A stretch of DNA of 64,000 nt. It comes from Amycolatopsis jejuensis (GTDB lineage: Bacteria; Actinomycetota; Actinomycetes; Mycobacteriales; Pseudonocardiaceae). The position numbers were made by a program, and so were the translations under genes. Under the pieces are notes generated by a model, which searched no databases, was not told the DNA's origin, and saw nothing but the letters and a program-made list of their open reading frames with translations. Of the stretch, positions 15,472 through 23,609 are shown piece by piece (the first letter of the stretch is position 1; every line of letters starts with the position of its first letter). The DNA is taken from assembly GCF_000717335.1 (NCBI RefSeq), contig NZ_JNYZ01000050.1, positions 1 through 64,000 on the forward strand, in the 5' to 3' direction.

Positions 15472-17081
15472 CGTTCGACCGGGAACTGCCGTCCACCGCG
15501 TCCGCCGCGATCCGGGGTTCGTGGAAGCGGTCGTGGCAGGCCGGGGTCCGGCCGGAGCTTGCGCTGGACCGGCTGGGTGCCGTCGAGGTGGACCCGGACA
15601 GCCGCCTGCTGCGAGCCGCGCGGCCGGTGCTCGACCGGGTCGCCGACGAACTGTCCGGCACGGCGTACTTCACCGTGCTCGCGGACAGCGCCGCCCGGAT
15701 CGTGCACCGCGGCCGGATCAGCCACCGCGCCGAGGCGGTCCTCGACAGCACCGGCGTGGTGCTCGGGCGGCAGTTCAGCGAGGAATCCACCGGTACCAAC
15801 GGCATTGCGACGCCGTTCGAACTCCGGCGCGGCATGTCCGTGCGCGGCGGTGAGCATTTCGCCCACGCGATGCGCCGCTACAGCTGCTACGGGTACCCGA
15901 TCGTGCATCCGGTGACCCGGCGGCTGGAAGGCGTGCTCGACCTGGCCGGGCGCGCCGGGGACGAAAACCCGCTGTTCGGACCGTACCTGCGCCGGGCGGT
16001 CGCCGACGTCGAACGCGCGCTGCTCACTGGTGCCCGCGAGTCCCGGCGCCGGATGTTGCACGCTTTCGAGGAGGCCACCGCCCGGCGGGGTGAACGCGCC
16101 GTGCTCGCGCTGTCCAAAGACGGTGAGGTCTTGCTCGCCAACCGGACCGCCCTCGACCACCTCGACGCTTCCGATCATTCCCGCTTGCGAGACCTCCCCG
16201 CACGGCCGGGTATCCGGTTCGGTACCGCGAACGGCCTCGACCTTTTGCTGCACATCGAACCGATCGACGCGCATGGCAGTGTGCTGATTTCCTTCGTGCC
16301 GGTTTACCGCGCGCGCCACGTGAGCGGTCCTCCCCGCGACGCGGTGGAACGGGAACTGACGCGCTGCCGCGCGGGCCGCTTGTCGACGGTCGTGGTGGGC
16401 GAACCCGGCACCGGCCGCACCACGACCGCAGCGCGGCTCACCGACGGAAGCGAGGTCGTGACGATCGGCTGCGCAGACGGGCCGACGTGGCTCGAGCGGG
16501 TGAGCCGGGCCGCGGAATCGGGGGCGCTGGTCGTGGTGGAGGGCTTTGAACTGCTGGGGGAACGCGAACTCCGGGCAGTGGGTGACCGCATCGCGCGCGG
16601 TGCGTGGATCGCGCTCACCGGGCCGCCGATCAAGCAGCTCGGGCCCGATCACCGGCACCTCGTGCACCGCTGTCTCGGCCGGATCGAACTGGCCCCGCTC
16701 CGCGACCGGCGCGCGGAAATCCCGGCGCTGGCCCGCACCCTGCTGACCGAGGCAACCGGCGGTTCGGCGCGCTTCACCCCGGCCGCACTGGCCCACCTCG
16801 CCGACCTCGACTGGCCGGGTAACCTGCGGGAACTCGCCCATGTGGTGCGCACGGCCGCCACGCACCGCAGCGTCGGGGACATCCTGGTCGCCGACCTCCC
16901 ACCCGAATACCGCACGGCGCCCGCGACCTCCCGGCTGACCCGCTGGGACCGAGCCGACCACGACGCAATCGTCGAGGCGCTGTCCCGGTCCGGCGGTAAC
17001 AAGCTGCAGGCGGCGAAGGATCTGGGCATCAGCAGGGGGACGCTGTACAACCGGATCCGCACGTTGCGGATCAAAGCCTGA
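15468..17081 (+). CDS. GAF/AAA/Fis transcriptional activator lacking the sigma-54 loop
   Basis: A 537-residue regulator built like AcoR-type enhancer-binding proteins: an N-terminal GAF-like sensor (to about 200, with FSEESTGTNGIATPFELRRG), a central AAA+ remnant with Walker A GEPGTGRTT, Walker-B-like ALVVVEGFELL, and LAPLRDRRAEIPALARTLL, and a C-terminal Fis helix-turn-helix (SGGNKLQAAKDLGISRGTLY). The segment between Walker A and B is short and contains no GAFTGA loop, so contact with sigma-54 is not expected; actinomycetes generally lack sigma-54. It overlaps the reductase gene by 4 bp (ATGA). It may control that gene through sigma-70-type RNA polymerase. Confidence 0.88.
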   Translation: MTFDRELPSTASAAIRGSWKRSWQAGVRPELALDRLGAVEVDPDSRLLRAARPVLDRVADELSGTAYFTVLADSAARIVHRGRISHRAEAVLDSTGVVLGRQFSEESTGTNGIATPFELRRGMSVRGGEHFAHAMRRYSCYGYPIVHPVTRRLEGVLDLAGRAGDENPLFGPYLRRAVADVERALLTGARESRRRMLHAFEEATARRGERAVLALSKDGEVLLANRTALDHLDASDHSRLRDLPARPGIRFGTANGLDLLLHIEPIDAHGSVLISFVPVYRARHVSGPPRDAVERELTRCRAGRLSTVVVGEPGTGRTTTAARLTDGSEVVTIGCADGPTWLERVSRAAESGALVVVEGFELLGERELRAVGDRIARGAWIALTGPPIKQLGPDHRHLVHRCLGRIELAPLRDRRAEIPALARTLLTEATGGSARFTPAALAHLADLDWPGNLRELAHVVRTAATHRSVGDILVADLPPEYRTAPATSRLTRWDRADHDAIVEALSRSGGNKLQAAKDLGISRGTLYNRIRTLRIKA

Positions 17082-17286
17082 CCCGGCCCCCGTGTCTGAG
17101 GAGGGGACCTGCTGTCCTTGGGCGCGGATGGCTTGCCTGGCGGTGATCGGCTCGCTTGGCGAGCGGTCTGGATGCGCCTTTTCAGGGGACTGTCGGGCTC
17201 AGCAACCCACGCGTGTCCTGGCGGGACGTCGCATGCGCGACCGTCGGCCCGGCAGCATGCTCTCGCCGGACTCTCCTACGCACGAG

Positions 17287-17482
17287 CGTCACCCCGTCAC
17301 CCCTGCAGCCCGGCAGCCCGGCAGCCCGGCACCCCGGCACCCCCGTCACCCCGGCAGCCCGTCACCCCGGCAGCCCGGCACCCCCGTCACCCCGGCAGCC
17401 CGTCACCCCGGCAGCCCGTCACCCCGGCAGCCCGTCACCCCGGCAGCCCGTCACCCTGGCAGCCCGGCAGCCCGGCAGCCCG
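17287..17482. repeat. 16-bp GC-rich minisatellite
   Basis: The intergenic stretch 17082-17538 holds no gene. Its centre is a tandem array built on GTCACCCCGGCAGCCC (16 bp), with shorter variants such as GGCAGCCC and GGCACCCC interspersed. All three plus frames are open through it, giving artefactual Pro/Gly/Ser-rich reading frames. It separates the Fis-type activator from the convergent VOC gene. Confidence 0.85.
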
Positions 17483-17538
17483 CTCTCGCCCCCGCGCGAC
17501 CGTCACTTCGGCAACCCGCGGCCACCCCCGGTCCGCGG

Positions 17539-17889
17539 CTACTCTCCCCCGGCCGTGCTCTGGTCGAACAAATGCACCGCATTCCCGGACGGATCGAGGA
17601 ACGTCGCTCCCTTCCCGCCGGGCATCTCGATCTCTCCCTGCCAGTCGAGGTCCGGGTGGGCCTCGAGGAAAGCGTCCACGCTCTCGACCGCATAAAACCC
17701 GCCCGCGCCCCATCGGGGGCCTGTGTCCGGTGGGACGTCGAGCATGAGTTCCACCTCCGAGCCCGGGATCGCGAACGCCGCCGTGAGATCGCCCTCCCGC
17801 CACGACTCGTCGAAACCGAGCACGTCGCGGTAGAACGCGACCGACTCCTTGAGATCTTTCACCGGCTGGTACAGGAACGTCAGCTTCAT
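17539..17889 (-). CDS. VOC-family glyoxalase/resistance-like protein
   Basis: A 116-residue single-module VOC protein: FLYQPVKDLKESVAFYRDVLGFDE at the start and KGATFLDPSGNAVHLFD near the end, where the metal or substrate residues usually lie. ATG at 17889. It is divergently transcribed from a TetR gene 54 bp away, with two direct copies of AACCGGTTA between them, so it is the probable target of that repressor. Role may be detoxification of a small electrophile or binding of a toxic compound. Confidence 0.88.
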   Translation of the reverse strand: MKLTFLYQPVKDLKESVAFYRDVLGFDESWREGDLTAAFAIPGSEVELMLDVPPDTGPRWGAGGFYAVESVDAFLEAHPDLDWQGEIEMPGGKGATFLDPSGNAVHLFDQSTAGGE

Positions 17890-17900
17890 ACCGCTCGACC

Positions 17901-17935
17901 GTAAACCGGTTACGGAATCCCGTCAACCGGTTATG
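17901..17935. promoter_or_regulatory. Twin TetR operator half-palindromes
   Basis: The VOC-TetR gap contains GTAAACCGGTTAC (17901-17913) and GTCAACCGGTTATG (17922-17935). Each contains the self-complementary core AACCGGTT, and the cores (17904 and 17925) are 21 bp apart, two helical turns, so two dimers could bind on one face of the DNA. The second site overlaps the TetR gene's leader just upstream of its ATG at 17944. Confidence 0.72.
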
Positions 17936-17943
17936 CTGACGGC

Positions 17944-18450
17944 ATGCGCGAGTGGATCCCGGTCCCCGGGTCGGCCAAGGCCCGGCTCATCGAGGCGGCC
18001 ATGCACCAGTTCGAGGTGGCCGGGTACGAGGCCGTGAACGTCGTCGAGCTGGCGTCGAAGGCGAGCGTCACCACCGGCTCGCTGTACCACCACTTCGGCT
18101 CGAAACTCGGCCTGTACCTCACCGTCCGCGAAGAACTCGAAAAGCGGATCGTCGAGCGGATCGAGGGCGCCGCGGCAGCCGCGGGCGGCGGGCGGCCTGC
18201 GGTGCGCGCCGCGCTGCTCGTGGCCTTCGACGCTGCGGTGAAATTCACCGTGTGCCGCATTCTCGGCGAACAGCCCCCGGTCGAACGCGAGGACCCGGTG
18301 GCCGCCGCGCTGAAACCGTTGCTGACCAAGCACAAAGCCCCCGCCGCCGACATCCTGGCGGCAGCTTGGCGAGCCGCCCTCCTGACGGTCGCCGACGGAA
18401 CCACCGCGGCGGCCGCGCGGGCATCACTGGGGTACGTGCTGGGCAGGTGA
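17944..18450 (+). CDS. TetR-family repressor
   Basis: A 168-residue repressor, slightly short for the family. The helix-turn-helix is at residues about 25-47 (VVELASKASVTTGSLYHHFGSK), followed by a mostly helical ligand domain rich in alanine. The intergenic twin operator and the divergent VOC gene suggest simple autoregulated control of a two-gene detoxification pair. A 6-bp stem hairpin overlaps its stop codon. Confidence 0.92.
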   Translation: MREWIPVPGSAKARLIEAAMHQFEVAGYEAVNVVELASKASVTTGSLYHHFGSKLGLYLTVREELEKRIVERIEGAAAAAGGGRPAVRAALLVAFDAAVKFTVCRILGEQPPVEREDPVAAALKPLLTKHKAPAADILAAAWRAALLTVADGTTAAAARASLGYVLGR

Positions 18451-18464
18451 GGCGTGATCGCCTC
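18449..18464 (+). terminator. Short hairpin at TetR gene end
   Basis: GAGGCG and CGCCTC pair perfectly around a TGAT loop, starting within the TetR stop codon. The stem is only 6 bp and has no T-run, so termination is plausible but weakly supported. Confidence 0.3.
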
Positions 18465-18483
18465 GGGCTGACCCCGTAATCTC

Positions 18484-18640
18484 AGGACAGCCCAGCACGG
18501 TCCAGCACGGCTCGGCACAGCACAGCTCGGCTCGGCTCGGCTCGGCCCGGCACAGCTCGGCACGGCACGTCCCAGCACAGCATGGCCCAGCACAGCTCGG
18601 CACAGCCCCAGCACAGTTCGGCACAGCCCAGCACGGTGAA
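18484..18640. repeat. CAGCACAGCTCGGC-type low-complexity array
   Basis: About 155 bp built from imperfect 5-15 bp words (CAGCACAGCTCGGC, GGCTCGGCTC, CCCAGCACAG). It fills most of the 245-bp gap between the TetR gene and the Xre-cupin gene. No gene or stable palindrome is seen in it. The open frames through it encode only Ala/Arg/Pro-rich noise. Confidence 0.8.
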
Positions 18641-18695
18641 GCAGGATGCGAACGGTTCATGAGCGACGAAGCCCGCCCGCCCCGCGGAGCAGAAC

Positions 18696-19311
18696 ATGCC
18701 CGCCGATCTCGGGGACCGCCTGCGCGCGGGAAGGCTGGCGAAGAAGCTGTCCACCCACGCATTTCGCGCGTGCGCTGGGCGTCTCCCCGGCGCTGGTCGG
18801 CCACATCGAAACCGGGCGCACGCTCCCGAGCATCAACACGCTCTACGCGATGGCGACCGTCCTGGAGCTGTCGCTCGACCAGCTGTTCACCCTGGACCCC
18901 GACCCGGCTCGCCCGAACGGGCAGGAGGGCGGCCACGGGGTGCTGATCGGACGCCACAACTCCCGCCCGCACCGGGTCAGGGCGCTCGGCGTGCGGTGGG
19001 AAAGCCTGGCCAGCCCCGAAGGTCCGCTCCGGTTCGGCCTCGTCACCTACGACGCCGGCGTGTCGACCACGGTGGGCGCGCCACCGCTGGGGCACGACGG
19101 AATCGAACACGCCTACCTGCTGTCCGGCACCCTCGTCCGCACCGTCGGCACCGTCGGCACCGTCGGCACCGACCAGTACCAGCTCGCCACCGGCGATTCC
19201 TTCGAGCTCGACGCCCGGGTGCCGCACGCGTTGTTCAATCCCGGCCCGCACCCCACGAACCTGCTGTGGGTGCTCGATCCGAACACCGACGCGCCACCCC
19301 AAGCGAACTGA
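18696..19311 (+). pseudogene. Frameshifted Xre-cupin regulator
   Basis: The ATG at 18696 (GGAG six bases upstream) begins MPADLGDRLRAGRLAKKLS, the expected N-terminus of an Xre-cupin regulator, but its frame is lost at 18762-18764 where an extra T appears (GCATTTCGCG instead of GCATTCGCG). The remainder continues in the +1 frame as RALGVSPALVGHIETGRTLPS, a helix-turn-helix, and a C-terminal cupin domain (GIEHAYLLSGTL, GDSFELDARVPHALFNPG). A TVG triplet is tandemly repeated in the cupin. Removing one T restores about 205 residues. It may be a true pseudogene or a single sequencing error. Such regulators usually control neighbouring amino-acid or amine metabolism. Confidence 0.82.
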
Positions 19312-19314
19312 GCC

Positions 19315-20385
19315 TCAACCGCGAAGAACCCGTGCCGCGGCCACCACCTCCTCCTCGGTGTTGAAGTAGTGGAACCCGAACCGGACCCGGTCGCCCAAAG
19401 CTGTTGCCCGCACATGGTTTTCGGCCAATGCGGCGGCCAGCTCCGGCGCACAGCCGGTACCCAGCACGACGATCTGCGACAACGGGCCTTCAGTCACCCG
19501 GCGAAGGCCCAGCGCCGAGGCTTCGGCGACCATGGCCGAGGCCAGCCCCAGCACGTGCTGCTCGACCTGCACCGGATCCAACGCCGCATGGACCTGCAAG
19601 GCCGCGCAAGCACCGATCCACGAAAACCACGCCGGGGAAGCATCGCAGCGGGACGCGCCCGTGGCCAGCTCCAGCGGCCCGCCGAAATAACCGTGCGGAG
19701 GTTCCGTCGACTTCCAGCCCGGCGCAAGCGGCACCAGCTCATCGACCCGGTCCGGCCGCGCGACCAGCCACGCCGTGCCGCGCGGGCACAGCAGCCACTT
19801 GTACCCGTGCACCGCAAGGTAATCCGGCCGCACCGCGTCGAGATCGAAGCGCAAGGCACCCAGCGATTGCGTGAGGTTGACGAACAGCCTCGCGCCGACC
19901 TCGTCCGTCGCCGCACGCAGCGCCGCCAGGTCGAACCGCTGCCCCGTCCGGCTGGTCACCTCGCTCACTGCAAGCAGCGCAACATCCTCGTCCAGCGCAG
20001 CGATCAAATCCTCGACTCCCCGCGCCGGGACGCTGACCACGTCATGCCGCGCCAGCCACGGGTACCGATTACTCCGAAATTCCTCCTCCGCAACAACAAT
20101 CCGCCCACGCGGCAGCGAACCGGCTACCGCGGCAGCAGCTTCCGCAAGGGACGACACAGCCGCAACACACGACGCATCCACTCCGACGAACGCAGCGAAC
20201 AGCTCCCGTGCCCGCGCCGAAGCGCCATCCCAGGCCAGCCAGTCGAAACTCCCGGCCGACCATTCGTCCAGCGTCTCCCGAAGCGCGGCAACGACCGGCT
20301 CCGCACCGGGTGGCGCACCAGGCGTATCCAGCCACACTTCCGAGAGCAGCGCCGGAAACAATGCCCGGAACTCCTCTGGGGTCAT
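19315..20385 (-). CDS. Class V PLP aminotransferase / desulfurase-like enzyme
   Basis: A 356-residue PLP enzyme of the class V aminotransferase fold. The PLP lysine lies in VHGYKWLLCPRG, and SEVTSRTGQRFDLAALRAATDE carries the region before the cofactor aspartate or its substitute (FVNLTQS). It starts at ATG 20385, embedded in a tandem repeat, and convergently meets the Xre-cupin gene. The upstream RidA and class III aminotransferase are in the same direction. The exact reaction (transamination, desulfuration or racemisation) cannot be told from sequence; the context suggests amine or amino-acid breakdown. Confidence 0.85.
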   Translation of the reverse strand: MTPEEFRALFPALLSEVWLDTPGAPPGAEPVVAALRETLDEWSAGSFDWLAWDGASARARELFAAFVGVDASCVAAVSSLAEAAAAVAGSLPRGRIVVAEEEFRSNRYPWLARHDVVSVPARGVEDLIAALDEDVALLAVSEVTSRTGQRFDLAALRAATDEVGARLFVNLTQSLGALRFDLDAVRPDYLAVHGYKWLLCPRGTAWLVARPDRVDELVPLAPGWKSTEPPHGYFGGPLELATGASRCDASPAWFSWIGACAALQVHAALDPVQVEQHVLGLASAMVAEASALGLRRVTEGPLSQIVVLGTGCAPELAAALAENHVRATALGDRVRFGFHYFNTEEEVVAAARVLRG

Positions 20386-20519
20386 CGAGGCACCGCAGCC
20401 ATCGCCTCAATCTCCACGACTGGGGTCATCGAGGCACCGCAGCCATCGCCTCAATCTCCACGACTGGGGTCATTCATCGAGGCACCGCAGCCATCGCCTC
20501 GATCTCCACGACGATCTCC
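20383..20519. repeat. 44-bp triplication at the RidA/aminotransferase junction
   Basis: Two perfect 44-bp copies (20383-20426 and 20427-20470) are followed, after a 4-base insert, by the original sequence within the RidA gene end (from 20475, about 41 bp with two differences). Each copy contains the RidA C-terminal codons, the stop and the ATGACCCC start of the aminotransferase. The ancestral arrangement was probably an ATGA overlap of the two genes; duplication has pushed them 88 bp apart and left two decoy starts. Confidence 0.88.
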
Positions 20520-20881
20520 GGCCGCGCGAGCGCCGACACCACGATCATCGACTGCGCCGGCCAGTCCGCATCCGGGAACCACAGCGAGAACACGTCGCCG
20601 AGCGCCGTGCGGAAACCACCCAGATGTTCAGTGCCCGCAACCATGCTGAACACCTTCACCAGATGCTCCGGCCGAGCCCCGGCCGCGGCCAGCAGCCGTT
20701 CGACGTTCGCGAGCACCTCGCGGGTCTGCGTTTCCGCGTCCGGCCCGGCGAGCGTGCCATCCGGATGCGCACCGATCTGCCCGGCCACCACGACGAGCTC
20801 GTACCCGGCAGGCACCTGCGCGAGATGGCTGTACCGGCCGACCGGAGCTCCGACGCTGTCCGGATTCCACCGCTTGATCAT
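20474..20881 (-). CDS. RidA-family enamine/imine deaminase
   Basis: A 135-residue YjgF/RidA-fold protein, with the N-terminal IKRWNPDSVGAPVGRYSH, VVVAGQIG, ANVERLLAAAGARPEHLVKV and a final strand IVVEIEAMAAVPR. These trimeric proteins hydrolyse reactive enamines or imines released by PLP enzymes. The ATG at 20881 overlaps the stop of the class III aminotransferase by one base and has a GGAGGGGGAG site. Flanked by two PLP enzymes, it likely clears their 2-aminoacrylate-like by-products, or performs a pathway deamination. Its 3' end has been duplicated twice (see the repeat). Confidence 0.88.
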   Translation of the reverse strand: MIKRWNPDSVGAPVGRYSHLAQVPAGYELVVVAGQIGAHPDGTLAGPDAETQTREVLANVERLLAAAGARPEHLVKVFSMVAGTEHLGGFRTALGDVFSLWFPDADWPAQSMIVVSALARPEIVVEIEAMAAVPR

Positions 20882-22185
20882 CACTTCTCCCCCTCCGAGA
20901 GATTCACTGCGGACAGTGCATCACGCAGCACCGACAAAAACTCGTCAGCCTCGGCGACGGTGACGGTCATCGGCGGCGTCACGCGCAGCACATTGCCGAG
21001 CAATCCCCCGCGCCCCAACAAAACTCCGCGTTCCCGCGCGGCTTCCAGCACCGCACCGGTCGCGGCGACCGCCGGGGTGCGCGTCCCGGGCCGCACCAGC
21101 TCGACCCCGATCATCAAGCCCATCCCCCGCACCTCGCCGATCAGCGGGCAGTCCTCGGCGATCGCGCGCAGGCCCCGCAACAGATGCTCGCCGACCTTGT
21201 CCGCCTGCGTCGGCAGATCGTGGTCGAGCAGGTAGTCCACCGTGGCCACCCCGGCCGCCATCGCGAGCGGATTTCCCCCGGCAGTGGAGATCGAGTTCGC
21301 GGTCAGGCAGTCCATCAACGATGCACTCGCCACCACCCCGCCGACGGCCACGCCATTGCCGAGCCCCTTGGCGAACGTGATCGCGTCCGGCACCACGCCG
21401 AACCCGTTCATCGCGAAGAACGACCGCCCGGTCCGCCCCCATCCCGACTGGACCTCGTCGGAAACCAGCAGAATCCCGTACTCGTCGAGCACCTCCTTCA
21501 TCGCCGGGAAGAAGCCCTCGGGCGGCGTCGCGAACCCGCCCGCACCCTGGATCGGCTCGGCGAGCAGGCACGCGACGTCCCCGGAGGTCGAGGTCTCCAG
21601 GATCGTCCGCAGTTCCTCGGTGCACGCGGCGATGAACCCGGCGTCGTCGAGGTCGCGGAACGGGCTGCGGTAGCGGTATCCGCTGTGCACATACGTGACC
21701 GCCAACGGGCTCAACGCAGTCGCCGACCAGCCGCGGATGCCGGTCGTGGCCACGGTCCCGAACGAACGGCCGTGGTAACTGCCGCGCAGCGCCAGTACCT
21801 GGTGCGACCGCCGTTGCTGCGTCGCGAGCAGCAGCGCCGCTTCGACTGCCTCGGTACCGGAATTCACGAAAAACACCCGCGCGTCGGGAATCCCGGACAA
21901 CCGCGCGACGCGTTCGGCCAGTTCGATCTGGTTGCGGATCAGGTACAGCGTCGACGAGTGCAGCAGCCGCCCGGCCTGTTCGCGGATGGCCGCGGTGATC
22001 TCGGGAATGTCGTGCCCGACCATCGTGGCCAGCAGGCCGCCGAAGAAATCGAGGTACTCGCGGCCCTCGCCGTCGGTGACGCGGCGGCCGGTCCCGCGGA
22101 CCAGCTCGATCGGCTCGTCGTAGTACAGGTTCAGCCAGCTCGGCATCACCTGGCGGTGCCGCTGCAGCAGCTCGGCGTGGGACAC
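20881..22185 (-). CDS. Class III PLP aminotransferase
   Basis: A 434-residue omega-type transaminase of the ornithine/GABA/AGXT2 group. Motifs are FFVNSGTEAVEAALLLA, LRGSYHGRSFG, the cofactor aspartate in LLVSDEVQSGWGRTG and the PLP lysine in ITFAKGLGNG. The GTG start at 22185 has AAGGAGG eight bases upstream. First gene of a minus-strand trio with RidA and the class V enzyme, divergent from the M20-led operon. It probably moves an amino group from an omega-amino acid or amine onto pyruvate or 2-oxoglutarate. Confidence 0.92.
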   Translation of the reverse strand: MSHAELLQRHRQVMPSWLNLYYDEPIELVRGTGRRVTDGEGREYLDFFGGLLATMVGHDIPEITAAIREQAGRLLHSSTLYLIRNQIELAERVARLSGIPDARVFFVNSGTEAVEAALLLATQQRRSHQVLALRGSYHGRSFGTVATTGIRGWSATALSPLAVTYVHSGYRYRSPFRDLDDAGFIAACTEELRTILETSTSGDVACLLAEPIQGAGGFATPPEGFFPAMKEVLDEYGILLVSDEVQSGWGRTGRSFFAMNGFGVVPDAITFAKGLGNGVAVGGVVASASLMDCLTANSISTAGGNPLAMAAGVATVDYLLDHDLPTQADKVGEHLLRGLRAIAEDCPLIGEVRGMGLMIGVELVRPGTRTPAVAATGAVLEAARERGVLLGRGGLLGNVLRVTPPMTVTVAEADEFLSVLRDALSAVNLSEGEK

Positions 22186-22210
22186 GGGGGCCTCCTTCGG
22201 CGGGGTCGGT

Positions 22211-22248
22211 GAGTGCCGGTGACCGTAGGTCGGCGCGACACGGCACTC
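22211..22248. promoter_or_regulatory. 8-bp inverted repeat in the divergent promoter
   Basis: GAGTGCCG (22211-22218) and CGGCACTC (22241-22248) are perfect inverted repeats spaced by 22 bp. They lie 26 bp upstream of the class III aminotransferase start, in the 176-bp gap before the M20 gene. An operator for the local IclR protein is possible; no second copy was found. Confidence 0.4.
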
Positions 22249-22361
22249 CCCCGCGCGGGGCGCTGAATTTCAGATAGTCGAAAAACGGGTTCAGTCTGAT
22301 GCACTGGACGTGGCCGGCGTCGCACAGTTCCCCGGTCCGACGAAGTGAACGGGAGGTGACG

Positions 22362-23609
22362 ATGCCTCGACCGAGCGACCGCGAGGTGCAGGCACGGGTC
22401 GACGTGATGTCCGGCGACCTGCTCGACCTGCTGGCCGAGACCGTGCGGGAACCCAGCGAAAGCGGCTGGGAGGACCGGGTCAGCGGCAGGTACGCGGACT
22501 GGTTCGCCCGCCGCGGATGGCCGGTCACCCGCCAGCCCGTCGGCCCGACCGGCCTCGCCGCCGCCGAGCCCCGGCCGGACGCCCGCGAGAACCTCATCGC
22601 CTGGTACCCGCGCCGCCGCGGTCTGCCGTGTGTGGTGCTCAACGGCCACCTCGACGTCGTCCCGGCCGGGGACGAGCAGCTGTGGGCTCACCCGCCGTAC
22701 TCCGGTCTCCGCCTCGACGGGCACGTCCACGGTCGCGGCTCGGTGGACATGAAGGGCGGTATCGCAGCCGGGCTGTACGCGCTCGCGGTGCTCGAAGACC
22801 TGGGTGTCGACCTGCCGTTCGATGTGGCCGTGCAGCTGGTCGTCGCGGAGGAAACCACCGGCGTCGGCACCCGCGCCGCGGCGCTCGAAGTACCCGGCCC
22901 GGTCGCCGCGCTCGTCCTGGAACCGACTGACGGCGCCATCGTCCCGATCAGCACCGGTCTGCTGTTCTTCACCGTCGACGTCACGGGCGTCGCCGCGCAC
23001 ACCTCGGCACCGTGGCGTGGGGTCGACGCTTTCGAGCACTTGATCCGCATCCGGGAAGCGTTGGCGGAATTCGCACGCAAGCGGTCGGCTTCGTACCGGC
23101 ATCCGCTGTTCGCCGACGTTCCGACGGCGATTCCGTTCGCGGTCGGCACCGCGCGCGCCGGGAGCTGGCGCGCGGCGGTGCCCGACTTCGCCACGATGTC
23201 CGGCCGGATCGGCCTGAAGCCCGGCGAGGACCTGGCAGCAGTCCGCCGCGAGGTCGAGCAGGTACTCGCCGAGGTCGCGGCCACCGACGGCTGGCTCCGC
23301 GACCATCCGCCGGTCGTCCGCTGGGACCACGAAGGCCTGCCTGGCTGGGAAACTCCGCTGGACAGCCCCCTGATCAAAGCACTGCAGTCCGCGCAAGAAA
23401 CCTGCACTGGCACCGCAACCCGCAAAGGCTTCACCGCGGGTTCCGACGCCGCCTTCTTCGGCTCCCGCGGCATTCCGACCGCGATTTTCGGCCCCGGTGA
23501 GGTGACGAAAGCACACGCGCCGGACGAATGCGTGGCCGAGCGCGACGTCGTCGAAGCCACCAAGGTGCTCGCGCTCGCGTTGACCAGGCTGGAGGTAAGC
23601 GATGGCTGA
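22362..23609 (+). CDS. M20-family amidohydrolase/deacylase
   Basis: A 415-residue zinc-dependent ArgE/DapE-type hydrolase. Metal motifs are seen in NGHLDVVPAGD, GRGSVDMKGG and VAEETTGVGT, with the dimerisation domain from about residue 195 (VTGVAAHTSAPWRGVDAFEH) and the final metal region AHAPDECV. ATG at 22362 follows GGGAGGTGACG. It starts the plus-strand operon and overlaps the IclR gene by 8 bp. It should cleave an N-acyl or N-carbamoyl bond in the compound fed to the aminotransferases. Cytoplasmic. Confidence 0.9.
   Translation: MPRPSDREVQARVDVMSGDLLDLLAETVREPSESGWEDRVSGRYADWFARRGWPVTRQPVGPTGLAAAEPRPDARENLIAWYPRRRGLPCVVLNGHLDVVPAGDEQLWAHPPYSGLRLDGHVHGRGSVDMKGGIAAGLYALAVLEDLGVDLPFDVAVQLVVAEETTGVGTRAAALEVPGPVAALVLEPTDGAIVPISTGLLFFTVDVTGVAAHTSAPWRGVDAFEHLIRIREALAEFARKRSASYRHPLFADVPTAIPFAVGTARAGSWRAAVPDFATMSGRIGLKPGEDLAAVRREVEQVLAEVAATDGWLRDHPPVVRWDHEGLPGWETPLDSPLIKALQSAQETCTGTATRKGFTAGSDAAFFGSRGIPTAIFGPGEVTKAHAPDECVAERDVVEATKVLALALTRLEVSDG

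Noticed and set aside
17092..17904. Long plus-strand frames across the 16-bp repeat array and the VOC gene
   Set aside because: Composition is repeat-driven and they run antisense to the recognisable VOC gene.
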